From: an uncultured Celeribacter sp.
Lineage (GTDB): Bacteria > Pseudomonadota > Alphaproteobacteria > Rhodobacterales > Rhodobacteraceae
DNA: 64,000 nucleotides
Reading direction: 5' to 3'
Assembly: GCF_963676475.1 (NCBI RefSeq)
Contig: NZ_OY781106.1
Span: 2,852,001-2,916,000, forward strand
The position numbers and the translations under genes are program-made. How positions within the stretch are numbered: position 1 is the stretch's first letter; each line of letters starts with the position of its first letter. Shown here in pieces: positions 9,349-17,882 of this stretch. The notes beneath the pieces were generated by a model. That model worked only from the letters and a program-made list of their open reading frames with translations. It ran no database searches and had not been told where the DNA came from.

Positions 9349-9912
9349 TTAGCCCAGAACAATCTCGGTGTCGCCGTCGAAGGCGGCAATCGGAACCGGG
9401 AGGTTCTCGGGCGCCGGCCCTTTGCGGATACGACCGGAGGTATCATAGTGAGAACCGTGACACGGGCAGAACCAGCCACCGAAGTCACCGGCCCCATCGC
9501 CCAGCGGCACACAGCCGAGGTGGGTACAAACCCCCATCATCACCAGCCATTCGCCAGCTTCGTCCATGGAGCGGTTCTGATCTTCGGCGTCGAGTGTCGC
9601 GTCTTTGTTGTCGTTGCGGGCAATCGGGTCGACCAGCTCGTCCATGGTCACCGCGCGCGCCGCGTCGATTTCCTCTTGGGTACGACGACGGATGAACACC
9701 GGCTTGCCGCGCCACTTGACGGTCAGCTGCGTGCCCGTCTCGACACCGCTGATATCAACGCGGATCGAGCTGAGCGCCTGAACGTCTGCGGAGGGGTTCA
9801 TCTGGTTGACCAGCGGCCAGACTACGGCACCAGCGGCAACTGCACCAGCGCCACCAGTGGCGTAGTACAGGAAATCGCGTCGGGTGCCTTCGTGTTCATC
9901 TACGTGGGACAC
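9349..9912 (-). CDS. petA: Rieske iron-sulfur protein of the bc1 complex
   Basis: This protein moves electrons from quinol in the Qo site to cytochrome c1. It has 187 residues, starting with a Tat-type N-terminal region (TRRDFLYYATGGAGAVAAGA) that is kept as a membrane anchor. The [2Fe-2S] ligands are C129/H131 in CTHLGC and C149/H152 in CPCHGSH; C134 and C151 form the usual disulfide. I chose the GTG at 9912 because it is preceded by TTGGAGA and the product then begins VSHVDEHEGTRRDF, as in Rhodobacter Rieske proteins. It is the first gene of petABC. Confidence 0.94.
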   Translation of the reverse strand: MSHVDEHEGTRRDFLYYATGGAGAVAAGAVVWPLVNQMNPSADVQALSSIRVDISGVETGTQLTVKWRGKPVFIRRRTQEEIDAARAVTMDELVDPIARNDNKDATLDAEDQNRSMDEAGEWLVMMGVCTHLGCVPLGDGAGDFGGWFCPCHGSHYDTSGRIRKGPAPENLPVPIAAFDGDTEIVLG

Positions 9913-10156
9913 TGCAATTCTCCAATTTCTTCGGCCGGTCCTCCCCGGCCAATGCATGAGAGGCCGCAGTTTTCCCGCAGCCCTTCGCAGGCGCTTTTAG
10001 CGAGCGAAGGCGCTCACGTCTAGCATTCAATGAATTGTGAACGCATGCGATCTGTTGTGGTGTGGTCTCTCGGGGACAGGTAAGATATATCTCAAAAATA
10101 CCTATATTCGCTAACATCTGTTGATGTTTCGCGGATTCCATCTTTTCCGTTGAATA
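9913..10156. other. Intergenic region upstream of petABC
   Basis: About 240 bases between petA and the glutathione transferase gene, both on the minus strand. It must hold the petABC promoter. An AT-rich stretch (10081-10115) is the likeliest place, but I see no clear -35/-10 pair. The open frame across it has no family features. Confidence 0.5.
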
Positions 10157-10810
10157 TCAGACGCGTGAGGTATCCGGGAAAATCACCGGCTTGTCCCCCG
10201 GCTGCCATTTTGCATATTTCGCCATAATCTCAGCGAACCGCCCGGACGCCAAAAATCTCGCCAACCAGCCCTGAACCCCCGGCCAATCCGCCTCATCGAA
10301 CCATGCCCGGTCCACCATGGCGAATTGTCGCACGAAGGTGATCGTGGCCAGATCGGCAAGGCTGGGCTTGTCGCCATAGAGCCAATCGTGCTGTCTAAGC
10401 TGGCCATCCACCTGTCTCAGAATGGCGGCGGCCTTCTCCCGCTCGGCCAGCGGCTCGACGCCCTCATAACGCGCCTCATATTTATAGCGGTCCAACGCGG
10501 TCTTGAACGGGCCTTCGATCTGCGCGATCCAGTCTTCGCCCTCGGGCGGCATAGCCAGAAGCCCCTCCGGGTCATTCTGCGCCAGCGCCCAATCCATGAT
10601 CTCGCGGCTTTCTTCGATCACGCCCGTCATCAAGCCTGTCTCGGTGATCAACACGGGCACGGTACCTTTCGGCGAGACCGCAAGCATCTCCTGCGGCTTG
10701 TCGCGGAGCACCACTTCACGCAGCTCCACCTCGCGCCCCGCCGAAGCAATCGCAAGCCGTGCCCGCATCGCATAGGGACAGCGGCGGAAGGAATAGAGGA
10801 TGGGCGTCAT
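10157..10810 (-). CDS. Glutathione S-transferase, Cys-type (omega-like)
   Basis: The 217-residue protein has a thioredoxin-fold N-terminus starting MTPILYSFRRCPYAMRARLA. The CPYA motif places a cysteine where most transferases have Ser or Tyr, as in omega-class or glutaredoxin-like enzymes that catalyse thiol transfer. The GSH-binding cis-proline is in SPKGTVPVLI. The C-terminal half is an all-alpha GST domain with PSLADLATITFVRQF. ATG 10810 overlaps the mtaB stop by four bases, so it is co-translated with mtaB and dapF. The substrate is unknown. Confidence 0.85.
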   Translation of the reverse strand: MTPILYSFRRCPYAMRARLAIASAGREVELREVVLRDKPQEMLAVSPKGTVPVLITETGLMTGVIEESREIMDWALAQNDPEGLLAMPPEGEDWIAQIEGPFKTALDRYKYEARYEGVEPLAEREKAAAILRQVDGQLRQHDWLYGDKPSLADLATITFVRQFAMVDRAWFDEADWPGVQGWLARFLASGRFAEIMAKYAKWQPGDKPVIFPDTSRV

Positions 10811-12066
10811 GCGGTCAGCTGCGTGCCATTGACGCCGGTGATCACCGCCTTGAGGATCGCGCCCTCGTCCTGCGCGGTCCCGAAACGCACCTCCGTGAAT
10901 TGTTCCGTCCGGCCCATGTGCGGGTTTTCCATCAGGATGACATGCTCGCGCCCGATCTGCGCCTTGAGATGCTTTTGCACCTGTTCGTCGCCCACCGCCC
11001 GCAGACGCGCGGCGCGGTCGCGGATCACCTTGCCATTCACCTGACGCGGAATTTTCGCAGCGGGCGTGCCTTCGCGTTTCGAATAGGGAAAGACGTGCAA
11101 CCATGTCAGGTCACAATCCGTCACCAGCTTCATCGAATTCTCAAACTGCACCTCGGTCTCCGTCGGGAATCCTGCGATAATATCCGCGCCAAAGGTCATC
11201 TCGGGCCGCAATTTGCGCGCCTCTTCACAGAAGCGGATCGCATCGTCGCGCAGGTGCCGCCGCGCCATGCGTTTGAGGATCAGATCGTCGCCATGCTGCA
11301 AGGACAGGTGAAGATGCGGCATCAAGCGCGGCTCGGTGGCGATGGCCTGCATCAACATCTCGTCGGCCTCAATCGAGTCGATGGACGAAATCCGCAGGCG
11401 TGGCAGATCCGGCACCAGTTTCAGAATGCGCATCACCAGATCACCCAGACGCGGCGTCGCCGGCAAATCCGCCCCCCAAGAGGTCAGATCGACCCCGGTG
11501 AGTACCACTTCGTTGAAGCCCTTGTCCACCAGCCGCTTGATCTGATCGACCACGACACCGGCGGGCACAGAGCGCGAATTGCCCCGGCCATAGGGAATGA
11601 TGCAGAAGGTACAGCGGTGATCACAGCCGTTCTGGACCTGCACATAGGCGCGGTGCCGACCGAAACCGTCGATGAGATGCCCGGCAGTCTCCGTCACCGA
11701 CATAATGTCATTGACCTGAACACGTTCGGTGTCGCCGATGAAATTCGGCCCCATGCTCTGCCAGGTTTCCGGCTGCATCTTTTCCGTATTGCCGATCACC
11801 AGATCGACCTCGCCCATGGTGGCAAAAGTCTCCGGCTCCGTCTGTGCCGCACATCCGGTGACGATGATCTTCGCCTCCGGGTTTTCGCGCCGCAGTTTGC
11901 GAATCTCCTGGCGGGCTTTCCGCACCGCCTCCGCCGTCACCGCGCAGGTGTTCACGACCACGGCGTTCTCGACCCCATTGGCCTCGGCCAGCTCTTTCAT
12001 CGCCTCGGTTTCATAGGCGTTGAGGCGACAGCCGAGTGTCGCAAAGATTGGCGGATTGGCGGACAT
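10807..12066 (-). CDS. mtaB: tRNA t6A37 methylthiotransferase
   Basis: MtaB is a radical-SAM enzyme that adds a methylthio group to t6A at position 37 of ANN-decoding tRNAs. The 419-residue product begins MSANPPIFATLGCRLNAYET, giving the first cysteine of the MTTase domain, with others in VVVNTCAV and VTGCAAQ. The radical-SAM CxxxCxxC is CDHRCTFC. The GCRLNAYE signature and overall match favour MtaB over MiaB or RimO. The start codon overlaps the dapF stop by one base (TGATG); the upstream extension of the frame is dapF sequence read out of frame. Confidence 0.9.
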   Translation of the reverse strand: MSANPPIFATLGCRLNAYETEAMKELAEANGVENAVVVNTCAVTAEAVRKARQEIRKLRRENPEAKIIVTGCAAQTEPETFATMGEVDLVIGNTEKMQPETWQSMGPNFIGDTERVQVNDIMSVTETAGHLIDGFGRHRAYVQVQNGCDHRCTFCIIPYGRGNSRSVPAGVVVDQIKRLVDKGFNEVVLTGVDLTSWGADLPATPRLGDLVMRILKLVPDLPRLRISSIDSIEADEMLMQAIATEPRLMPHLHLSLQHGDDLILKRMARRHLRDDAIRFCEEARKLRPEMTFGADIIAGFPTETEVQFENSMKLVTDCDLTWLHVFPYSKREGTPAAKIPRQVNGKVIRDRAARLRAVGDEQVQKHLKAQIGREHVILMENPHMGRTEQFTEVRFGTAQDEGAILKAVITGVNGTQLTA

Positions 12067-12902
12067 CAGACGCGCTCCAGAAAAGACGTGTCGAATTCTG
12101 CCTGGAACACCAGCTGCGTCGGACCGGTCATCCAGACGCCATCCTCGCGCCAATCGAGCGTCAGCCAGCCGCCATCGACCTCCATCCGCACCTTTTTGTC
12201 CGTCAGCCCGCGCACAGAGGCCGCCACAGCCGTCGCACAGGCGCCAGAGCCACAGGCCAGCGTGATCCCCGTGCCGCGCTCCCAAACGCGCATTCTGATC
12301 TCGTCACGCGCGCGCACTTCGGCGAATTCCACATTGGTGCGCTGCGGGAAAAGCGGGTCGTATTCGACGCGCTTGCCCCAACCGGCAACGTCCACCTCTT
12401 TGATGTCCGGCACAAAGAACACCGCATGAGGATTGCCCATGCCCACCGCGACAGGCTCGCCCTCGAGCGGCAAGAAATCGGTGTCCACAGGATGCGACAA
12501 AGGCACCTCGTCCCACATCCGCTGCGGATGGCCCATGTTGACGGAGACCTCATCGCCCGCACGCCGGGCGATCAAGACCCCACGTTCCGTACGGATCGTG
12601 ATCTCGTCCTGTCCCGTCTCATCCAACATCAACCGCCCGACACAGCGCGTAGCGTTGCCACAGGCGCCCGCCCGCGATCCGTCGGAGTTCCAGAAATCGA
12701 GATCAATGTCCGCGGCATCCGAACTCCGAATCTCGGCCAGTTGATCGAAACCGACGCCACGATGGCGGTCGCCCACGGCGCGCGCCAGTTCAGCGGTGAC
12801 AATCGCGTCCCGCCCCCGTGAATCGACGATCACGAAGTCATTGCCAAGCCCATGCATTTTCAGAAAAGGGAGGCGGCGAGAGCTGTCAAAATCCTGTTGC
12901 AT
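12066..12902 (-). CDS. dapF: Diaminopimelate epimerase
   Basis: DapF interconverts LL- and meso-diaminopimelate for lysine and peptidoglycan synthesis. The catalytic cysteine pair is present: GACGNATRC (first Cys at 81) and LACGSGACAT. The N-terminus LPFLKMHGLGNDFVIVD is diagnostic. I start at ATG 12902 for a 278-residue protein, the usual size; the frame is open 93 bases more, with no family similarity. It heads a dapF-mtaB-GST operon. Confidence 0.95.
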   Translation of the reverse strand: MQQDFDSSRRLPFLKMHGLGNDFVIVDSRGRDAIVTAELARAVGDRHRGVGFDQLAEIRSSDAADIDLDFWNSDGSRAGACGNATRCVGRLMLDETGQDEITIRTERGVLIARRAGDEVSVNMGHPQRMWDEVPLSHPVDTDFLPLEGEPVAVGMGNPHAVFFVPDIKEVDVAGWGKRVEYDPLFPQRTNVEFAEVRARDEIRMRVWERGTGITLACGSGACATAVAASVRGLTDKKVRMEVDGGWLTLDWREDGVWMTGPTQLVFQAEFDTSFLERV

Positions 12903-13016
12903 GGGCGGGCATATAAACCTTGTGGGAACCTTTTCCAAGAAAATCTCAGTTTTGCGCTTGACGGTCCTGACCCGCGACATTAAACCCCGCCGCACAGTCG
13001 ATGAGACTGAGAGAGT

Positions 13017-13092
13017 GGGCCGTTAGCTCAGTTGGTAGAGCAACTGACTTTTAATCAGTGGGTCGCAGGTTCGAATCCTGCACGGCTCACCA
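13017..13092 (+). tRNA. tRNA-Lys (anticodon TTT)
   Basis: A 76-nt cloverleaf: acceptor GGGCCGT / ACGGCTC with one G-T pair, D arm, anticodon stem ACTGA/TCAGT with loop CTTTTAA (anticodon TTT at 13050-13052), T arm GCAGGTTCGAATCCTGC, and CCA encoded. It marks the left border of the accessory region. Confidence 0.97.
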
Positions 13093-13145
13093 CTTTCTTA
13101 AAATTGACGAACGACAGTAAGTTTGTCGTTTCTGACAGAAGTTAG

Positions 13146-13180
13146 GCGCCTTTCGACACATCGATTGGCGCTTTTGCTTT
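13146..13180 (+). terminator. Putative terminator downstream of tRNA-Lys
   Basis: GCGCC (13146-13150) pairs with GGCGC (13167-13171), with an inner TCGA/TCGA pair around CACA, followed by TTTTGCTTT. It lies ~55 nt past the tRNA end and could end its transcript. Confidence 0.5.
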
Positions 13181-13737
13181 CATGGCGCGGCGGTACCCGC
13201 TGAAATTTCGAGAGATTCGTAGACTTTACATGACCCTCTGCGGGCGGGCTCTACGTCACCCCTGGCCCTCTGCGGTAATTCGAACCTGGAACCGGGCAAG
13301 ACTGCAGTCAGCTGAAAGCGGACCCGAACGGTGGGCACCCTCGCACTTACGGCATTCGCAGAGGTGGGTGGAGAGCCGACCTTCGCTGCATTCAAGACGA
13401 AGGGCCGCGAAGCGCTGGAAGTGGACCTTGCCCTCTTGGCGGCACCTGTCTTGAGACCATCATGTAACGGTAGGCTATTCTAATGCCGCACCAAGGCCTT
13501 TCCGGTGCAATCCTAGAAGTGAAATTGTGAGGGGCGCCGCCCCTCCAAGCGGAGTTTGGTAGAAAATACACACCTCTCTCTTCCGCTTGGCCTCTTTTGT
13601 GAGAACTAGCGTGACCGGCACTCGACAAAGCTGGCTTGCGGGAAGAACTAAGTACGCAGCTTCCTACCGCATTCACTTCTAGTTGGTCTGATAGAGGGTT
13701 TTTTATATATTCCGGTTCGGGACAATGGGGCCGGATA
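13181..13737. other. Gene-less accessory DNA with strong inverted repeats
   Basis: No convincing gene is seen in this ~560-base stretch; short open frames on both strands lack family features. Two clear hairpins occur: GAGGGGC/GCCCCTC at 13529-13545 with a 3-nt loop, and CCAAGCGGA (13545-13553) / TCCGCTTGG (13582-13590). A GCACC/GGTGC pair lies near 13485-13508. It may be structured RNA, or debris at the island edge. Confidence 0.4.
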
Positions 13738-14002
13738 ATGAACGAAAAGACGACAAGCGCGCCGGCAGGGCTGGCAGGGTACTACTATCAGGTCGATGTC
13801 TCAATCTACCTTGCACTTGACCTTATGCTGGTGCGGAAGCGGCTCGACGCGATCACCCTCGAACCCGCCAACCATGAGGACCTCGCCGCCGATCTGAAGG
13901 ACGACATGCAAGTCTCGGGCGCGACGCGCACCACGATCGGGGGCTATCCCCTCATCGTACAGGCCAAACTTCGACAAGGTGAACCCTGGTCGGGCACCGC
14001 CC
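13738..14002 (+). pseudogene. Truncated gene: N-terminal fragment of a probable PD-(D/E)XK nuclease of the DUF4297/Cap4 kind
   Basis: About 88 native codons run from ATG 13738 until an IS3-family element interrupts the frame, which then reads seven IS codons to a stop at 14025. The fragment has GLAGYYYQVDVSIYLALDLM, acidic NHEDLAADLKDD, and PLIVQAKLRQGE. A GxxYQ start followed by acidic residues and a QxK strand is the arrangement of N-terminal nuclease domains in some anti-phage proteins. The family call is inference from these few motifs. The remainder of the gene is not on the other side of the element. Confidence 0.4.
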
Positions 14003-14055
14003 TGAACCGCACCGGGTTTGCCTGAGGCTCCAACTCTTGAGTAGGATGGAGCATT

Positions 14056-14382
14056 ATGAACAAGACAACGAACCAATATACCGCTGAAGTACGCGAGCGA
14101 GCGGTTCGCATGGTTTTGGACAACGCCGGTCAGCATGAGAGCCGCTGGCAAGCGATCGTATCGATCTCGGCGAAGATAGGCTGTTCGACGAACACGCTGA
14201 ATGACTGGGTCAAAAAGGCAGAGATTGATCGTGGCGACCGTGCTGGGGTCAGCACCGAGATGGCCGAGAAGATGAAGGCGCTGGAGCGCGAGAACCGCGA
14301 ACTCAAGCAGGCGAATGAGATCCTGCGGAAGGCGTCGGCGTATTTTGCTCAGGCGGAGCTCGACCGCCGGTCCAAGTCATGA
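14056..14382 (+). CDS. IS3-family transposase OrfA
   Basis: The 108-residue product has the helix-turn-helix of IS3/IS911 OrfA (TAEVRERAVRMVLDN, then GCSTNTLNDWVKKAE). A leucine-zipper-like C-terminus follows (MKALERENRELKQANEILRKAS). It is intact, and its stop overlaps the orfB start by four bases. Confidence 0.93.
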   Translation: MNKTTNQYTAEVRERAVRMVLDNAGQHESRWQAIVSISAKIGCSTNTLNDWVKKAEIDRGDRAGVSTEMAEKMKALERENRELKQANEILRKASAYFAQAELDRRSKS

Positions 14383-15373
14383 TCGCTTTCATTGAAGAGC
14401 ACCGGGAAGTCATCGGGGCTTTGCCGATGGAACGCCAATGGTCCGAGTGACATTGGCGAAGGCCGATCTGCAAATACCTGCCGATTGCCTCGTCGACATT
14501 CTACGATCATATGGCCAAACGGGCGAACGCTGATCTGCTTTCGGATCGTGCCAAGCGGGACAAGGCTTTGCAGCCCGAGATCGAACGCGTCTGGGAACAG
14601 AACTACAAGGTCTATGGCGTCCGCAAAGTCTGGCGCCAGATGCGGCGGGAAGGATTTGATGTGGCCCGATGCACGATAGCCCGGTTGATGAAGGATTTGG
14701 GCCTGCAGGGCGCCATTCGGGGCAAGCCGCATAAAACGACGATCCCTGACAAGAAGCAGCCGTGCCCGATGGACAAGGTAAACCGGCAATTCCGGGTGCC
14801 GGCACCGAACATGCTCTGGGTCAGTGACTTCACCTATGTCGCGACCTGGCAGGGATTTGTCTACGTGGCATTCGTCATCGACACATTTGCGCGCCGGATC
14901 TTTGGGTGGCGCGTCAGCCGCCCGGCTCACACAGGCTTCGTTCTCGACGCTTTGGAACAGGCTGTTCATCAGCGGCAGCCTGGTGTGGGACTGATCCATC
15001 ACTCAGACCGCGGATCGCAATACCTGGCGATAAAATACACCGAACGCTTGGCCGAGGCAGGGATCGAACCCTCGGTCGGCAGCGTCGGTGACAGCTATGA
15101 GTTCAAGCAGGGCCGCGCAGCGGATCAAATGATCTGGGGGATCATTTGAATGCGCAGAACGCTTTGGCCGAGACAATCAATGGTCTCTTCAAGGCGGAGG
15201 TCATCCACCGCCGTGGCCCGTGACGCAGTCTGGACGCCGAGGAATACGCCACTCTGGAATGGGTCGACTGGTTCAACAACCGCCGCCTCCTCGAACCGAT
15301 CGGAAACATCCCACCAGCGGAAGCAGAGGCAAACTTCTACGCAGCCCCGGAAACTAAGAGCATAGCCGCATAA
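14379..15373 (+). pseudogene. IS3-family transposase OrfB, decayed
   Basis: It encodes the DDE integrase-type catalytic domain (WVSDFTYVATW, VIDTFARRIFGWR, GLIHHSDRGSQYLA, then ALAETINGLFKAEVIHRRG). The reading frame is broken three times. An insertion-like stretch near the start ends in TGA 14448-14450. A 56-bp insertion at about 15101-15156 separates GDSYE from NALAE and shifts frame, with a stop at 15147-15149. A Trp codon in RRGPWR has become TGA at 15221-15223. No full-length protein can be made. Confidence 0.9.
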
Positions 15374-15412
15374 CTTAAACCAAACAGCCTCAGGCAAACC
15401 CGGTGCGGTTCA

Positions 15413-15984
15413 ACCTCGACGGCCAACCCGTTTCCTTCAAGGAAGTGCGCGAAGGGATGAAAGCCGGTGTGGCGCTTGTGCCCGAGGACCGAAACCGCGA
15501 GGGCTTGTTTCAGGGCCTGTCGGTGCGGCACAATCTGTCGATTGCCGATCTGGGTCGGTTCACCCGGCGCGGTCGGATCAATGGCAAAGCCGAGCGCACG
15601 GAGGCGCAGCACTCTGTTACCGACTACCGGATCAAGACAGCCGATGATGCGACGCATATTTCGTCCCTGTCGGGTGGCAACCAGCAAAAGGTGGTGATGG
15701 CGCGCTGGCTGCGTCGCAAGCCCAAATTGCTCTTGCTTGATGAGCCGACCCAAGGCGTCGACGTGGGCGCCCGCGAAGATCTTTACGCCTCGATCCGGTG
15801 CAGTCTCAAGGACGGCATGTCCGTGATCGCCGTCAGCTCCGATTTCGACGAGCTTGCCCAGATTTGCGACCGCGTGATCGTCCTGCGGGACGGTCGCATC
15901 ACCGATGAGCTTCGGGGCCAGGACATCACCCGACAGACAATGACCCATCTGGTTCTCGCCAGCAGCGGAAAGGATGCCGCATGA
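15413..15984 (+). pseudogene. Sugar-type ABC transporter ATPase (RbsA/XylG class), C-terminal fragment
   Basis: About 190 residues remain of a ~500-residue double ATPase. The second nucleotide-binding domain has signature LSGGNQQKVVMARWL, Walker B LLLLDEPTQGVDVGARE, and the VALVPEDRNREGLF segment typical of this class. The first ATPase domain and the second Walker A are missing, cut off by the IS element's right repeat. The frame reads straight out of the IS; a GTG inside the repeat could start a fragment, but this would not be functional. It overlaps the permease gene by four bases, as in intact operons. Confidence 0.88.
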
Positions 15985-17015
15985 CACTCGCTAAAAATAC
16001 CGAAACACTGCCCTCTCAGGCTTTGCAGAAATCGACTGGACAGGGCATCAAATGGACCGAATTCATTGAGCGCGCGGGGCTGATCCTGTTGTTGCTTCTG
16101 GTCGTTGTGGTGTTCAGCGGGCTGCGCCCGAACACCTTCGCGACCTATGCCAATTTCCGCAGCATCGCGACAGTGCAACCAGTGATGGCGGTCACCGCGA
16201 TTGCCCTGATCGTGCCACTCGTCGGCGGGCGTTTCGATGTTTCAGACGGCGCCACCTTGGGCCTGTCCGCGATTGCGACCGCCTCGGCGATGAGCCATTT
16301 CGACCTGCCGCTGGTCGTCAGCATTGTGATCGGGATCGGTACAGGGGCCCTGATCGGCGTTATTAACGGCACCATTGTGGCCTATCTCGGCGTCAACTCG
16401 ATTATCGGCACGCTTGGGATCGCGACGATCCTCGGCGGCATCGTGACGAGCTACACCAACGGCATTCCGATCAGCAGCGGGTTGTCGCCCGTGTTGACCA
16501 ACATCTCGATCCAGTCCCTGTTCGGCATTCCGGTGCTGTTCATCCTGATGGCGATCATCTCGGCGGCGGCCTGGTTTCTTTTGACGCAGACGCCCTATGG
16601 CCGCAATCTCGCGGCGGTGGGCTCCAACGCCGAGTCCGCGCGTCTGGCGGGCATCCGCACCAAACGCGTCGTGATGCAGAGCTTTGTCATCGCAGGCAGC
16701 CTTGCGGGCGTCGCAGGCGTGCTTCAGATCGGCGCACAGGGCAACGCAGGGCCGCAGCTTGTCGTCATCACCTTTATCCTGCCCGCACTGGCCGCCGCTT
16801 TTCTTGGCGCGACCACATGGGAGCCGGGCAAGTTCACGGTACAGGGCACGTTGATCGGGATTTTCTTTCTCGGCACGACGATCAGCGGCCTGTCGCTTGT
16901 GGGGATTCAACCGTGGATCACCGATGTGTTCAACGGTGGAGCTGTGGTGCTTGCGATTGCTCTCTCGGCCCAGTTGCGCCGTCGCCGCACCGAATCGCTG
17001 GAAATTGGCAGCTGA
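15981..17015 (+). CDS. Sugar-type ABC transporter permease (RbsC/XylH class)
   Basis: The 344-residue inner-membrane protein has ~9-10 hydrophobic segments and the class signature ILGGIVTSYTNGIPI with LIGVINGTIVAYLGVNSIIGTLG. The cytoplasmic loop TPYGRNLAAVGSNAESARLAGI contacts the ATPase. The gene itself looks intact, but its ATPase partner is truncated and no binding protein is in view, so it is probably non-functional. Its ligand may relate to the aromatic-ring dioxygenase just downstream rather than a sugar; this is inference. Confidence 0.88.
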   Translation: MTLAKNTETLPSQALQKSTGQGIKWTEFIERAGLILLLLLVVVVFSGLRPNTFATYANFRSIATVQPVMAVTAIALIVPLVGGRFDVSDGATLGLSAIATASAMSHFDLPLVVSIVIGIGTGALIGVINGTIVAYLGVNSIIGTLGIATILGGIVTSYTNGIPISSGLSPVLTNISIQSLFGIPVLFILMAIISAAAWFLLTQTPYGRNLAAVGSNAESARLAGIRTKRVVMQSFVIAGSLAGVAGVLQIGAQGNAGPQLVVITFILPALAAAFLGATTWEPGKFTVQGTLIGIFFLGTTISGLSLVGIQPWITDVFNGGAVVLAIALSAQLRRRRTESLEIGS

Positions 17016-17036
17016 GCGCAAAAGAAGGAGACCGAC

Positions 17037-17882
17037 ATAAGCAAATATTTTTCTGAAGAGCGCTCCGCCGAAGTGGTAAATGCGCGCATGGGCGACGACA
17101 TCAATCCGCGGCTGAAAGAGGTGATGACCAGCCTCGTGACCCATCTGCACGCCTTTGCCAAGGACGTCGATCAGGCCCAAGAAGAATGGGACATCGCGAT
17201 TGATTTTCTGACACGGACGGGCCAGATCTGCACCGAGGAGCGGCAGGAGTTCATCCTGCTCTCCGACATCCTCGGGTTTTCGATGCTGGTCGATGCGATC
17301 AGCAACCGCCGCCCCGAAGGCGCGACCGAGAACACCGTTTTCGGCCCTTTCCATGTCGCAAATGCGCCGATCCGGGAGTTTGGCGAAACCATCTCGCTCG
17401 ATGGCAAGGGCGAGCCCTGCCTGTTCACCGGTAAGGTGCTCGACACGGACGGGACGCCCATCGCGGGGGCCTGCGTCGATGTGTGGAGTGATAATTCGGA
17501 CGGCTATTACGATGTGCAACAGCCGGATATTCAGCCGAAATGGAACAACCGGGGTCGGTTCATCAGCCGTGAGGACGGCAGCTACAGCTTTGTCGGCATC
17601 AAGCCGGTGAGCTATCCCATCCCCGATGACGGTCCTGTGGGCAAGCTGTTGGGCGCGCTGGGGCGGCATCCTTATCGCCCGGCCCATATGCATTTCCTTG
17701 TGACCGCCGAGGGCTATCAGACCATCGTTACACATACCTTCGTGGGCGACGACAGCTATATCGGTGACGACACGGTGTTTGGCGTCAAAGAAACACTGGT
17801 CGCGCCTTTTACCGAAAGAGACGGCGGCGAGACGCCCTGGCTGTCCGAATTCGACTTTGTGATGGTGTCCATAAAGCCCTGA
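17037..17882 (+). CDS. Hydroxyquinol 1,2-dioxygenase-like intradiol dioxygenase with apparent ATA start
   Basis: Intradiol dioxygenases cleave catechols or hydroxyquinol between the hydroxyls using non-haem Fe(III). N-terminal dimerisation helices are followed by the catalytic beta-core, with Tyr/Tyr/His/His ligands visible in GYYDVQQPD, HPYRPAHMHFLV and nearby. RPAHMHF favours the hydroxyquinol branch. GAAGGAG at 17024-17030 lies six bases before the triplet ATA (17037), from where the frame encodes SKYFSEERSAEVVNARMG, a normal family N-terminus. The expected ATG thus appears mutated to ATA, giving 281 residues if used. The next start, GTG 17073, has no ribosome site and loses 12 residues. 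Confidence 0.82.
   Translation: MSKYFSEERSAEVVNARMGDDINPRLKEVMTSLVTHLHAFAKDVDQAQEEWDIAIDFLTRTGQICTEERQEFILLSDILGFSMLVDAISNRRPEGATENTVFGPFHVANAPIREFGETISLDGKGEPCLFTGKVLDTDGTPIAGACVDVWSDNSDGYYDVQQPDIQPKWNNRGRFISREDGSYSFVGIKPVSYPIPDDGPVGKLLGALGRHPYRPAHMHFLVTAEGYQTIVTHTFVGDDSYIGDDTVFGVKETLVAPFTERDGGETPWLSEFDFVMVSIKP

Larger units (their letters stand above)
14003..15412 (+). mobile_element. IS3-family insertion sequence, 1410 bp, inactive
   Basis: Bounded by perfect 27-bp inverted repeats (14003-14029 and 15386-15412, outer ends TGAACCGCACCGGGTTTGCC). It contains orfA and a -1-frame orfB in the usual IS3 layout. The bases just outside (CCC on the left, ACC on the right) are not a target duplication. 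The flanking genes are unrelated truncated genes, so the element marks a deletion or recombination junction. orfB carries three inactivating changes. Confidence 0.93.

Noticed and set aside
7913..9352. 479-codon open frame on the plus strand
   Set aside because: Mirrors petB, whose histidines and PEWY motif are unambiguous.
9896..10141. 81-codon open frame upstream of petA
   Set aside because: Overlaps the petA start region, has no ribosome site or family similarity; probably the petABC promoter region.
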